Part shown: piece by piece, positions 1 through 5,806 of the stretch
Position numbering within the stretch: the first letter of the stretch is position 1
Layout: each line of letters starts with the position of its first letter
Origin: Acetobacteraceae bacterium
Lineage (GTDB): Bacteria; Pseudomonadota; Alphaproteobacteria; Acetobacterales; Acetobacteraceae
Assembly (NCBI GenBank): GCA_020853405.1
Contig: JADYYZ010000509.1
Location: 1-9,285 of the forward strand
Length of the DNA stretch: 9,285 bases
Direction of reading: 5' to 3'
Notes under the pieces: generated by a model
Database searches by the model: none
What the model was told of the DNA's origin: nothing
What the model saw: only the letters and a program-made list of their open reading frames with translations
Translations under genes and position numbers: made by a program

Positions 1-14
1 GCGCGGCGCATCGC

Positions 15-1352
15 TCAGCGCCCCGGCGTGCCGCCGGCGGGCGGCCAGTCGATGGTCGTCACCTGCACCCGCTGGCCGGCGGCGACGTTGCCGGAATAGG
101 TGCGGTCGGGCTGGCCGGTCATGCGCACCGTCACGCGCCAGGGGCTGCTGGGCGGCCCGCCCTGGCGCGCATAGTGGGTGACATACACGACATAGCGGCC
201 GCGCGGCGGCTCGGCGGTCCAGGCGATGTTCTCGACCGGGCTGCGCGTGCGCGGCTGGTCGGGGCTGTTGCGGTCGACATCGAGCACGCCGCCGCAGCCC
301 TGCCGGCTGTCGAAGGCGATGACCTGGCCGTTCGGGCAGCGCACCGAAAGATCGAGGTCGTTCTGGTCGTCCCAGGCCAGGATGATCTGCATCCGCCCGG
401 TCTGGGCGCGCTCGCGCTCGGCACGCTCGACGTCCGGGCTGGGGGCGGGCGGCCGCTGGGCAGCGGGCGGGGCCTGCGGGCGCGGCACCTCGGCCGGGCG
501 CTGCGGCGGCGGCGGGACCGGCGGGCAGGCGAGCCGCCGCGCGCCGAGCTCCTGGCGGATGCGCGCGAGCTCGTTGCGCATCGCCTCCTCCTCGCGCTGC
601 AATGCCCGCTGCTCATCGAGCAGGCTGACCTGGGCGCGCGGGATCAGGCACTGGATCGGCGGCACGCGGAACCAGCCGAACGGGTCGAACAGCAGCAACA
701 GCAGCAGCAGAAGCAGCAGAAGCAGCAGCAGCGCGACCAGCGCGCCAGGCAGCCAGCGAAGCAGGCTGCCGCCTTCTGCCACCCGCGCGGCGGCGGGGGC
801 GGTGGCGACGGCAGCGGCCGGCGGGGGCGGGGGCGGGGGCGGGGGCGGCGCTGACGCCGGCGGTGGCGCAGGCGCGGCAACCAGGCGCACCAGCGCCTCC
901 GGCGTGACGCTCTGGCCGCCTTGCTCGTGCCCCCAGCCGAACAGCACCGGCTGGGTGCCGATCACGCGCACGAAGCCGGTACTGGGAATCCTGAGGGCCG
1001 CGCGCAGGACCTCGCCCAGCGCCGACTCGGCGGGGCGGTTGGAGGCGGCAAGCCCCGCCGCCTCGGCCTCGATGTCGCGGCGCAGCGTATCGAGCCGGTC
1101 GAGTGCGGCGGCACGGGCCGCCTGGTCCAGCGCATCGAGCGCCTGCGCCGTGCCGGTGCCCTCGCCATACCAGTCGGTGCGGCCGGATTCGGGGTCGAAA
1201 TTCGGCTCGGCGAACAGCGCGGCGTGGTCGGGACCGCGGGTGCGGCGCAGATAGGCGTCGAGCTGTGCCCAGGCCTGCGCCACCGGCTGGCCGGCGACCG
1301 ACAGCGGCGTCAGGTCGCGGGCGTAGGTGGCGGCGATCAGGCTGCCGGGCAT
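15..1352 (-). CDS. Single-pass membrane protein: SrfA-like N-terminal domain, Leu-rich TM, YfaP/DUF2135-like outer domain
   Basis: This is a 445-residue protein of unknown exact role. Residues 1-155 form a soluble domain sharing motifs with the N-terminus of the upstream protease: an AEP..(8-9)..WY.EG block (48-64) and PVLFGWG (135-141). A proline/alanine linker (about 160-190, with ten prolines at 169-178) leads to one membrane helix (about 201-222) that is almost pure leucine (14 in a row, 208-221). A charged, coiled-coil-like helix follows (245-273), then a proline-rich spacer (277-305). The C-terminal domain (320-435) begins MQIILAWDD.NDLDL, continues with CPNG and CGGVLDVD, then PVEN and a GRYVVYV strand. 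This pattern resembles the YfaP/DUF2135 beta-sandwich type, and Cys339 and Cys353 could form a disulfide if the domain is periplasmic. The start lies 15 bases after the stop of the protease gene, so the two are probably co-transcribed; only a weak GAAG sequence precedes the ATG. Function is not known; a role as an envelope-anchored binding or sensing protein is inference. Confidence 0.85.
   Translation of the reverse strand: MPGSLIAATYARDLTPLSVAGQPVAQAWAQLDAYLRRTRGPDHAALFAEPNFDPESGRTDWYGEGTGTAQALDALDQAARAAALDRLDTLRRDIEAEAAGLAASNRPAESALGEVLRAALRIPSTGFVRVIGTQPVLFGWGHEQGGQSVTPEALVRLVAAPAPPPASAPPPPPPPPPPAAAVATAPAAARVAEGGSLLRWLPGALVALLLLLLLLLLLLLLFDPFGWFRVPPIQCLIPRAQVSLLDEQRALQREEEAMRNELARIRQELGARRLACPPVPPPPQRPAEVPRPQAPPAAQRPPAPSPDVERAERERAQTGRMQIILAWDDQNDLDLSVRCPNGQVIAFDSRQGCGGVLDVDRNSPDQPRTRSPVENIAWTAEPPRGRYVVYVTHYARQGGPPSSPWRVTVRMTGQPDRTYSGNVAAGQRVQVTTIDWPPAGGTPGR
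690..731 (-). repeat. CTG-type codon run encoding 14 leucines
   Basis: Read on the minus strand this is 14 consecutive leucine codons, mostly CTG with two CTT and one TTG. They form most of the membrane helix (residues 208-221) of the YfaP-like protein. Triplet runs of this kind are prone to slippage, so helix length may vary between strains. Confidence 0.8.
823..845 (+). repeat. Perfect G-quadruplex motif (four G5 runs, one-base loops)
   Basis: Four runs of GGGGG (823-827, 829-833, 835-839, 841-845) are separated by single C bases on the plus strand, which is the template strand for the 1352..15 gene. They encode most of the ten-proline run (residues 169-178). G5 runs with one-base loops fit the classical quadruplex pattern; formation in the cell is inferred. 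Confidence 0.7.
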
Positions 1353-1367
1353 TCTTCGGCCCCGGTG

Positions 1368-3455
1368 CTAGCGGGGGGTCGCGGGCGCTGCCGGCGCCGC
1401 GGGCGCTGCCGGCGCCGCGGGCGCTGTCGGCACCGCGGGCGCCGGCGGGGTGGCCTGGGCTGGTGCCGGAGGGGCCTGGGCAGGCGGGGCCTGGGCAGGC
1501 GGGGCCTGGGCAGGCGGGGGCTGCGCGGGCGGCGTCGGGCCAGGGACGGCAGGGAGGCTGCCGCCCGGCGGTGCTGTCGCACCCGGCGCCGGCGCCGGCG
1601 CCCCGGGCGGGGCCGGCGGCAGCGCCGTTGCCGGCATCTGCGGCTCGCACGGCCCGGTCAGCGGCGTGACGCCGGTGACGCCGGCGCGTTGCAGGAACGC
1701 CAGCGCCTCGTCGATCTTCTGGGCGTAGTTGACGCGATCGGCGAAGCCCTCGGCGCGGCGGCCGAAGGTGTTGACGCCGACCACGCGGCCGCAGCGATCG
1801 ACCAGCGGCCCGCCCGAATTGCCCGGCGAGATCGACGCCGTGTGCGGCATCACGGTAAGCCCGCCCTGGGTCTGCTGGATCGCGCTGATCACCCCGGTGG
1901 TCAGCACCAGGTCGGGCGGCGTGCCGGTCAGGTCGCGCAGCAGGGTCTCCATGTTGGCATCCATCCGCACCACCTGGCCGGGGAAGCCGGCGGCCACCAC
2001 GTCCTGCAGTTTCTCGGCCACCGTGGTGAGGCCGAGCGGCTGCACCGCGGGCGCGCCGCGCAGCCTCAGCAGCGCGAAGTCGGGGCTGCCGACCTCGGCT
2101 TCCTCGCCCGGCTGGCGCGTGCTGGCCACCAGTTCCGCCTCCAGCGGCTGGCGGAAGGCGCGGTTCAGCACGAACAGGCGGTTGTCGTGGCCGGCGACGT
2201 GGGCGTTGGTCAGCACCAGGTCGGGGGCGATGAAGAAGCCGGAGCCATGGCCGCGCCCCTGCTCGCCGAACGCCAGGATCAGCACCACCGCCTGGTCCAG
2301 CAGCTGGGCGAGGCTGCCGCGGAACGGCTGCGGCTGCGGCGTCACGGTGCCGGGTTGCACCGGCGGCGCGCCGGGTGCCGCCGGTGCCGGCGTCTGGGCC
2401 TGGCCGCCCGGCGTGGTGCCCGGTGTAGTGCCCGGCGTGGTGCCCGGTGTCGTGCCTGGGGGCACGGCTGGGCTGCCGGCCGGCGGCGGCAGCGCGCCGG
2501 GCGGCACCGGCGTCATCGACGGCGGCAGCAGGCCCGGTGTCAGCGGCCCTTCCGGGCGACAGATGTTGCCGGCCAGCGCCTGGCGCGCGCGCTCGATCTC
2601 GGCCTGCAACGCGGCGTTGGTCTGGCGCTGCATCTCGATCTGCGCGCGCACGCGGGCTTCATCCAGCAGCTCGGCAGCCAGCGGCTCGCGCGCCTGCATC
2701 TCGACGATCCGCCAGGCCAGGAAGAAGCCGAGCAGCAGGAACACCAGCGCGATGCCGAGCGCTGCCGGCAGCATCCACCAGCTGCGCGAGGGACCGGCGG
2801 CGGGCGGCGGCGGGGATGGCTGGCCAAGCGGCGGCTGGCCAAGCGGCGGCTGTGCCGGCGGCGGCTGTGCCGGCGGCGGCGGTGCCGGCGGCAGCACGGA
2901 AGGGGACGCTGCCGGCGCTTGCGGCGGTGGTGCGGGTGCCGGCTGGGCGGCGGCCGCGAAGAACGTGCTGTCGGTGCCGGAAAAGGCCGGCACGTGCCGG
3001 CCCAGCACGGCGCGCAGCTGCTCGGCAAGGCCCGCCGCATTCGCTGCCTTGTCGGGCGGCGCGAGGCCCCAGCCGGTCAGCACCGGCCGCTCGTCCAGCA
3101 GCATGATGCGGTCGGCCTCGGGCAGCACCAGGGCACGGCGCGCCAGCGGCCCGAGGTCGGGGTCGTCGAGCACCGGCCGCAGCGCCGCAAGTGCCGCCGC
3201 GAGCTGGCGCTCGGCTTCGGCGCGGCGGGCCGGCGACAGCGCGGTCAGCGGTTCCGCCTCGCCATTGCCCTCGGCGTACCAGCTGATGGCGTTCGTCGAT
3301 GCCACCGGCTCGGCCAGCAGCCCGGCAGCCCCCGGCGCCCGTTCCGCGATCGCGGCGGAGAGCCGTGCATGCTCGGCGATCACCGGCCGCTCTTCCCAGG
3401 TGACGCGCGCGAGGCCCGCGAGTTCGGTCTTGCACAGGAAACGGGGCGCAGCCAT
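1368..3455 (-). CDS. Membrane-anchored trypsin-like serine protease with SrfA-like N-terminal domain
   Basis: This is a 695-residue protein. Residues 1-160 are a soluble domain with motifs shared with the downstream gene (WYAEGNG at 59-65, PVLTGWG at 124-130). A proline-rich linker (171-222) precedes one membrane helix (about 227-250), a charged helical stretch (255-296) and a second Pro/Thr linker with GTTP repeats (334-350). The protease domain spans about 380-592. Its catalytic triad is visible as His419 (TNAHV), Asp459 (SPDFALL) and Ser547 (SPGNSGGPL), which marks the trypsin fold of the HtrA/DegP-like type. No PDZ domain follows; instead there is an Ala/Pro/Gln low-complexity tail (609-695). 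With an inside N-terminus the protease would act in the periplasm; the substrate is unknown. The open frame continues upstream to 3965, but the ATG at 3455 is chosen because it has a GGAG ribosome site 9 bases upstream and the extension runs antisense into hyfB with unusual composition. It is the first gene of the minus-strand operon. Confidence 0.9.
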   Translation of the reverse strand: MAAPRFLCKTELAGLARVTWEERPVIAEHARLSAAIAERAPGAAGLLAEPVASTNAISWYAEGNGEAEPLTALSPARRAEAERQLAAALAALRPVLDDPDLGPLARRALVLPEADRIMLLDERPVLTGWGLAPPDKAANAAGLAEQLRAVLGRHVPAFSGTDSTFFAAAAQPAPAPPPQAPAASPSVLPPAPPPPAQPPPAQPPLGQPPLGQPSPPPPAAGPSRSWWMLPAALGIALVFLLLGFFLAWRIVEMQAREPLAAELLDEARVRAQIEMQRQTNAALQAEIERARQALAGNICRPEGPLTPGLLPPSMTPVPPGALPPPAGSPAVPPGTTPGTTPGTTPGTTPGGQAQTPAPAAPGAPPVQPGTVTPQPQPFRGSLAQLLDQAVVLILAFGEQGRGHGSGFFIAPDLVLTNAHVAGHDNRLFVLNRAFRQPLEAELVASTRQPGEEAEVGSPDFALLRLRGAPAVQPLGLTTVAEKLQDVVAAGFPGQVVRMDANMETLLRDLTGTPPDLVLTTGVISAIQQTQGGLTVMPHTASISPGNSGGPLVDRCGRVVGVNTFGRRAEGFADRVNYAQKIDEALAFLQRAGVTGVTPLTGPCEPQMPATALPPAPPGAPAPAPGATAPPGGSLPAVPGPTPPAQPPPAQAPPAQAPPAQAPPAPAQATPPAPAVPTAPAAPAAPAAPAAPATPR
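1381..1434. repeat. Three 18-bp tandem repeats at the protease C-terminus
   Basis: The unit GCGGGCGCTGCCGGCGCC occurs twice exactly (1381-1398, 1399-1416), with a third copy carrying two changes (1417-1434). It encodes part of the Ala/Pro tail of the protease and keeps the frame. Confidence 0.8.
1471..1515. repeat. Three identical 15-bp tandem repeats (PAQAP units)
   Basis: GGGGCCTGGGCAGGC is repeated exactly at 1471-1485, 1486-1500 and 1501-1515. On the minus strand it encodes five-residue PAQAP-type units in the low-complexity tail of the protease. Exact identity suggests recent expansion. Confidence 0.85.
2407..2454. repeat. Four 12-bp tandem repeats (TTPG units)
   Basis: Four CCCGG(C/T)GT(G/A/C)GTG units lie end to end (2407-2418, 2419-2430, 2431-2442, 2443-2454). 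They encode TTPG repeats in the linker between the membrane helix and the protease domain, so copy number would set the tether length. Confidence 0.8.
2821..2880. repeat. Four 15-bp tandem repeats in two sub-types (PPLGQ and PPPAQ)
   Basis: Two copies of TGGCCAAGCGGCGGC (2821-2835, 2836-2850) are followed by two copies of TGTGCCGGCGGCGGC (2851-2865, 2866-2880). They encode PPLGQ and PPPAQ units in the linker before the membrane helix of the protease. Confidence 0.85.
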
Positions 3456-3464
3456 GGCATCAGG

Positions 3465-3468
3465 CTCC
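3465..3468 (-). promoter_or_regulatory. Ribosome binding site deciding the protease start
   Basis: On the minus strand, GGAG stands 9 bases before the ATG at 3455. It supports that start over the longer open frame reaching back to 3965, which would overlap hyfB. Confidence 0.6.
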
Positions 3469-3668
3469 GGGCGGAATGCGGCGCCGCGCGGGATCGAATT
3501 CTGGCTAATCCGCGGCAGCCTGAGCAGGGCTGCAACGATAGGCGCGGAATCGTCCAGCGCGCCAGACGGCGCATCGCGCATGCGCGCCTGCGGGGTTGAG
3601 ATGGCACCGCGCAAGGCGCCATGCTGGCGGCTCCATGCATGGGGCGGCCGCGGGCGACGCGGCCTGCC

Positions 3669-3697
3669 TTGTCTCGAGGGCGGATGGCGGGAATGGT
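3669..3697 (+). promoter_or_regulatory. Weak candidate sigma-70 promoter for hyfB
   Basis: TTGTCT (3669-3674), a 17-base spacer and AATGGT (3692-3697) resemble -35 and -10 boxes, matching the consensus at 4 of 6 and 3 of 6 positions. Transcription would start near 3704, so the 3710-3723 palindrome would sit just downstream of the start. Matches this poor arise by chance, so this is a suggestion only. Confidence 0.18.
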
Positions 3698-3709
3698 TCT
3701 GGCGCGCAG

Positions 3710-3723
3710 CCCGCATATGCGGG
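3710..3723. repeat. 14-bp perfect palindrome before hyfB, possible operator
   Basis: CCCGCATATGCGGG reads the same on both strands and ends 7 bases before the ATG at 3731. Its right arm (GCGGGA, 3719-3724) is also the best ribosome-binding candidate for that start. A dimeric regulator bound here could block transcription, or the sequence could limit ribosome access. The symmetry is seen directly; the role is inferred. Confidence 0.4.
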
Positions 3724-3730
3724 ACCAGCG

Positions 3731-5806
3731 ATGGCGGTGCCGGCGGTGCCGGCGGTGGCGGCACCGGTGATGGCGGCGCTGCCGCTGCTGGCGGCGATCG
3801 TGCCGGTGCTGTTCGCGGCCGGCGCGGCGATCGTGCTGCTGCGCATCGGTGCCGCCGGTAGCGCGAGGCAGGAGGCTCACGCCTTTGCGCTGCATGGTCT
3901 GTGCCTTGCCTGTTCGGCGCTGATCCTGGTGCTGGCGGGCGGCTGGCTGCTGACGGCGGCGCCAACGCCGCAGAGCATCGTGCTGCCGGTCGGCCTGCCC
4001 TGGCTTGGCACGCATCTCAGGCTCGATGCGCTGTCGGCGTTCTTCCTTGTGGTCGCCGGACTGGGTGGCACCGCCGCCAGCCTGTTCGCGCTCGGCTATG
4101 CCGGGCACGACCCGGCATCGGCGCGGCTTGCGCCGCTTCTGCCTCTCTTCCTGGGCGCGATCGTGCTGGTGCTGCTGGCCGCCGATGCGTTCACCTTCCT
4201 GCTTGCCTGGGAGCTGATGTCGGTGGTGTCGTGGGTGCTGGTGCTGGCCCGGCACCACGAAGCGGCGAGCCAGCGCGCCGGCTACGTCTATCTGCTGATG
4301 GCGGGCTTCGGCACGCTGTCGCTGCTGTTCGCGTTCGGCCTGCTGGCCGGGCCGGCCGGCAACTATGCCTTCGCCGCCATGCGCGCGACCACGCATCCGC
4401 CGCTGCTGGTCGCTGCCGTGCTGGGGCTGATGCTGCTCGGTGCCGGCTCCAAGGCCGGGTTGCTGCCGCTGCATGTCTGGCTGCCGCTGGCCCACCCGGC
4501 CGCCCCCAGCCACGTCTCGGCGCTGATGAGCGGCGTGATGACCAAGGTCGCGGTCTACGGCTTCGTACGCGTCGGCTTCGACCTCATGGGCGTGCCGCCA
4601 TGGTGGGCCGGCATGGTGCTGCTGGTGCTGGGTGGGCTGACCGCGGTGGTCGGCATCCTGCAGGCGATGCTCGAGACCGACCTCAAGGTGGTGCTCGCCT
4701 ACAGCACGATCGAGAACATCGGCGTGATCTTCGCCGGCCTTGGCCTTGCGCTGGCCTTCAAGGCGAACGGCATGGAGGTGCTGGCGGCACTGTCGCTGAC
4801 CGCGGCGCTGTTCCACGTGCTGAACCACGCGCTGTTCAAAAGCATGCTGTTCCTTGCCGCCGGCAGCGTGCTGGCGGCGACCGGGCTTGCCGACATGGAG
4901 CGGCTGGGCGGGCTGATCCACCGCATGCCGACGACGACGCTTGCCTTCCTGGTCGGCGCGGTGGCGATCTCGGCGCTGCCGCCGCTGAACGGCTTCGCCT
5001 CGGAGTGGCTGCTGTTCCAGGCGATCCTGCAAAGCCCGGATCTGCCGCAATGGGGGCTGAAGATCGCCGCCCCCGCCGTCGGCGGGATGCTGGCGCTGGC
5101 GGCGGCGCTGGCCGGTGCCTGCTTCGTGCGCGCCTTCGGCATCGCCTTCCTGGGTCGGCCGCGAAGCGAGGCGGCCAGCGCCGCCCACGAGGCCGATCAT
5201 TTCTCGCGGGCGGCGATGTGCCTGCTGGGCGGGCTGTGCGTGCTGGCCGGGGTGCTGCCGGGGTTCGTGGTCGATGCGCTCGGCCCGGTCGCCGTGCTGC
5301 TGGCGGGTGCCGGCCTGCCGCGCCAGGCAGCCACCCCCTGGCTGTCGCTGGTGCCGCTGCAGCCTGGCGCGAACAGCTATAATGGCCTGCTGCTGCTGGT
5401 CTTCATCGCCGCCTCGGCCATGCTTGCCGCCTGGGTGATCCACCGCCTCGCCTCGCGCCGGCTGCGCCGCGGGCCTGCCTGGAGCTGCGGCTTCGCCGGC
5501 GCGGTACCGCTCGCGCAATATGGCGGGCCGGGCTTTGCCCAGCCGATCCGGCGCGTGTTCGCGCGAAACCTGTTCGCGGTGCGCGAGCACATCACGGTGC
5601 CGCCGCCCGGCTCGCTTTCGGCGGCACGACTTGTGGTCGAGCAGGATGACCCGTTCTGGTCGCGGCTGTACACGCCGCTGGCAGGCGCCATCGCGCTGGC
5701 GGCCGAGCGGATGAACGCGCTCCAGTTCCTGACCATCCGCCGCTATCTGTCGCTGGTGTTCCTGAGCCTCGTCGGGCTGCTGCTGGCGCTGGCGCTATGG
5801 GCCTGA
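3731..5806 (+). CDS. hyfB: Hydrogenase-4 component B (HyfB/HycC-like antiporter subunit)
   Basis: This is a large polytopic membrane subunit of the NuoL/NuoM/Mrp antiporter superfamily, which moves protons in the membrane arm of hydrogenase-4 and formate-hydrogenlyase-like complexes. The proton-channel residues are visible: Glu161 in LLAWELMSVVSW, Lys241 in GSKAGLLPLHVWLP, Lys272 in MTKVAVYG, Lys319 in DLKVVLAYSTIENIG and Lys370 in HALFKSMLF. The C-terminal part has the HyfB/HycC-type segment with CG, QYGGPGF and QP.RRVFARNLF (586-614), then a last membrane helix (about 674-690). The product is 691 residues from the ATG at 3731, close to the 672 of E. coli HyfB as I recall it. An in-frame ATG at 3770 would give 678 residues and is a real alternative, since the first 13 residues are a plain Ala/Pro/Val stretch. 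The gene overlaps hyfC by 10 bases. A HyfB role is preferred over DabB or Mrp because NuoH-like and HyfG-like genes follow. Confidence 0.93.
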   Translation: MAVPAVPAVAAPVMAALPLLAAIVPVLFAAGAAIVLLRIGAAGSARQEAHAFALHGLCLACSALILVLAGGWLLTAAPTPQSIVLPVGLPWLGTHLRLDALSAFFLVVAGLGGTAASLFALGYAGHDPASARLAPLLPLFLGAIVLVLLAADAFTFLLAWELMSVVSWVLVLARHHEAASQRAGYVYLLMAGFGTLSLLFAFGLLAGPAGNYAFAAMRATTHPPLLVAAVLGLMLLGAGSKAGLLPLHVWLPLAHPAAPSHVSALMSGVMTKVAVYGFVRVGFDLMGVPPWWAGMVLLVLGGLTAVVGILQAMLETDLKVVLAYSTIENIGVIFAGLGLALAFKANGMEVLAALSLTAALFHVLNHALFKSMLFLAAGSVLAATGLADMERLGGLIHRMPTTTLAFLVGAVAISALPPLNGFASEWLLFQAILQSPDLPQWGLKIAAPAVGGMLALAAALAGACFVRAFGIAFLGRPRSEAASAAHEADHFSRAAMCLLGGLCVLAGVLPGFVVDALGPVAVLLAGAGLPRQAATPWLSLVPLQPGANSYNGLLLLVFIAASAMLAAWVIHRLASRRLRRGPAWSCGFAGAVPLAQYGGPGFAQPIRRVFARNLFAVREHITVPPPGSLSAARLVVEQDDPFWSRLYTPLAGAIALAAERMNALQFLTIRRYLSLVFLSLVGLLLALALWA

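Larger units (their letters stand above)
3456..3730. other. Divergent intergenic region between protease operon and hyf operon
   Basis: These 275 bases separate two divergent operons and should hold both promoters. The stretch has no convincing gene: the plus-strand frame open from a TTG at 3596 gives an Arg/Gly/Ala-rich peptide with no recognisable motif before HyfB. It contains perfect palindromes at 3575-3586 (CGCGCATGCGCG), 3633-3642 (CCATGCATGG) and 3710-3723 (CCCGCATATGCGGG). No strong sigma-70 box, FNR site or complete sigma-54 site is visible on either strand. For the minus strand, only a poor pair was seen: TTGCAG (3535-3530) and GATTAG (3510-3505), with an over-long 19-base spacer. 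Confidence 0.6.

Noticed and set aside
226..1254. Plus-strand open frame opposite the YfaP-like gene
   Set aside because: Ser/Arg/Gly-rich shadow with no motif; the minus-strand reading has coherent domains.
1381..1515. CRISPR-like short repeats
   Set aside because: Units are contiguous, without spacers, 15-18 bases long and in frame with a low-complexity protein tail.
921..3599. Plus-strand open frame of 892 codons antisense to the protease gene
   Set aside because: It is Arg/Gly/His-rich without domains or membrane pattern, and lies opposite a gene with an intact catalytic triad. Long antisense frames are expected at this GC content.
3602..3617. Possible sigma-54 promoter (TGGCAC at 3602-3607)
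   Set aside because: The -12 element is missing: the bases after the five-base spacer are AAGG rather than TTGC.
1729..3861. Second plus-strand open frame of 710 codons antisense to the protease gene
   Set aside because: Ser/Arg/Ala-rich low-complexity product that overlaps the protease, the divergent region and the hyfB start; no motif.
3456..3965. Longer N-terminus for the protease
   Set aside because: The 170 extra residues are Pro/Arg-rich, antisense to hyfB, and a GGAG site marks the ATG at 3455.
3380..5590. Minus-strand open frame of 736 codons antisense to hyfB
   Set aside because: Gln/His/Arg-rich product with the composition typical of a reverse-frame translation of a Leu/Ala-rich membrane gene; HyfB on the other strand is unambiguous.
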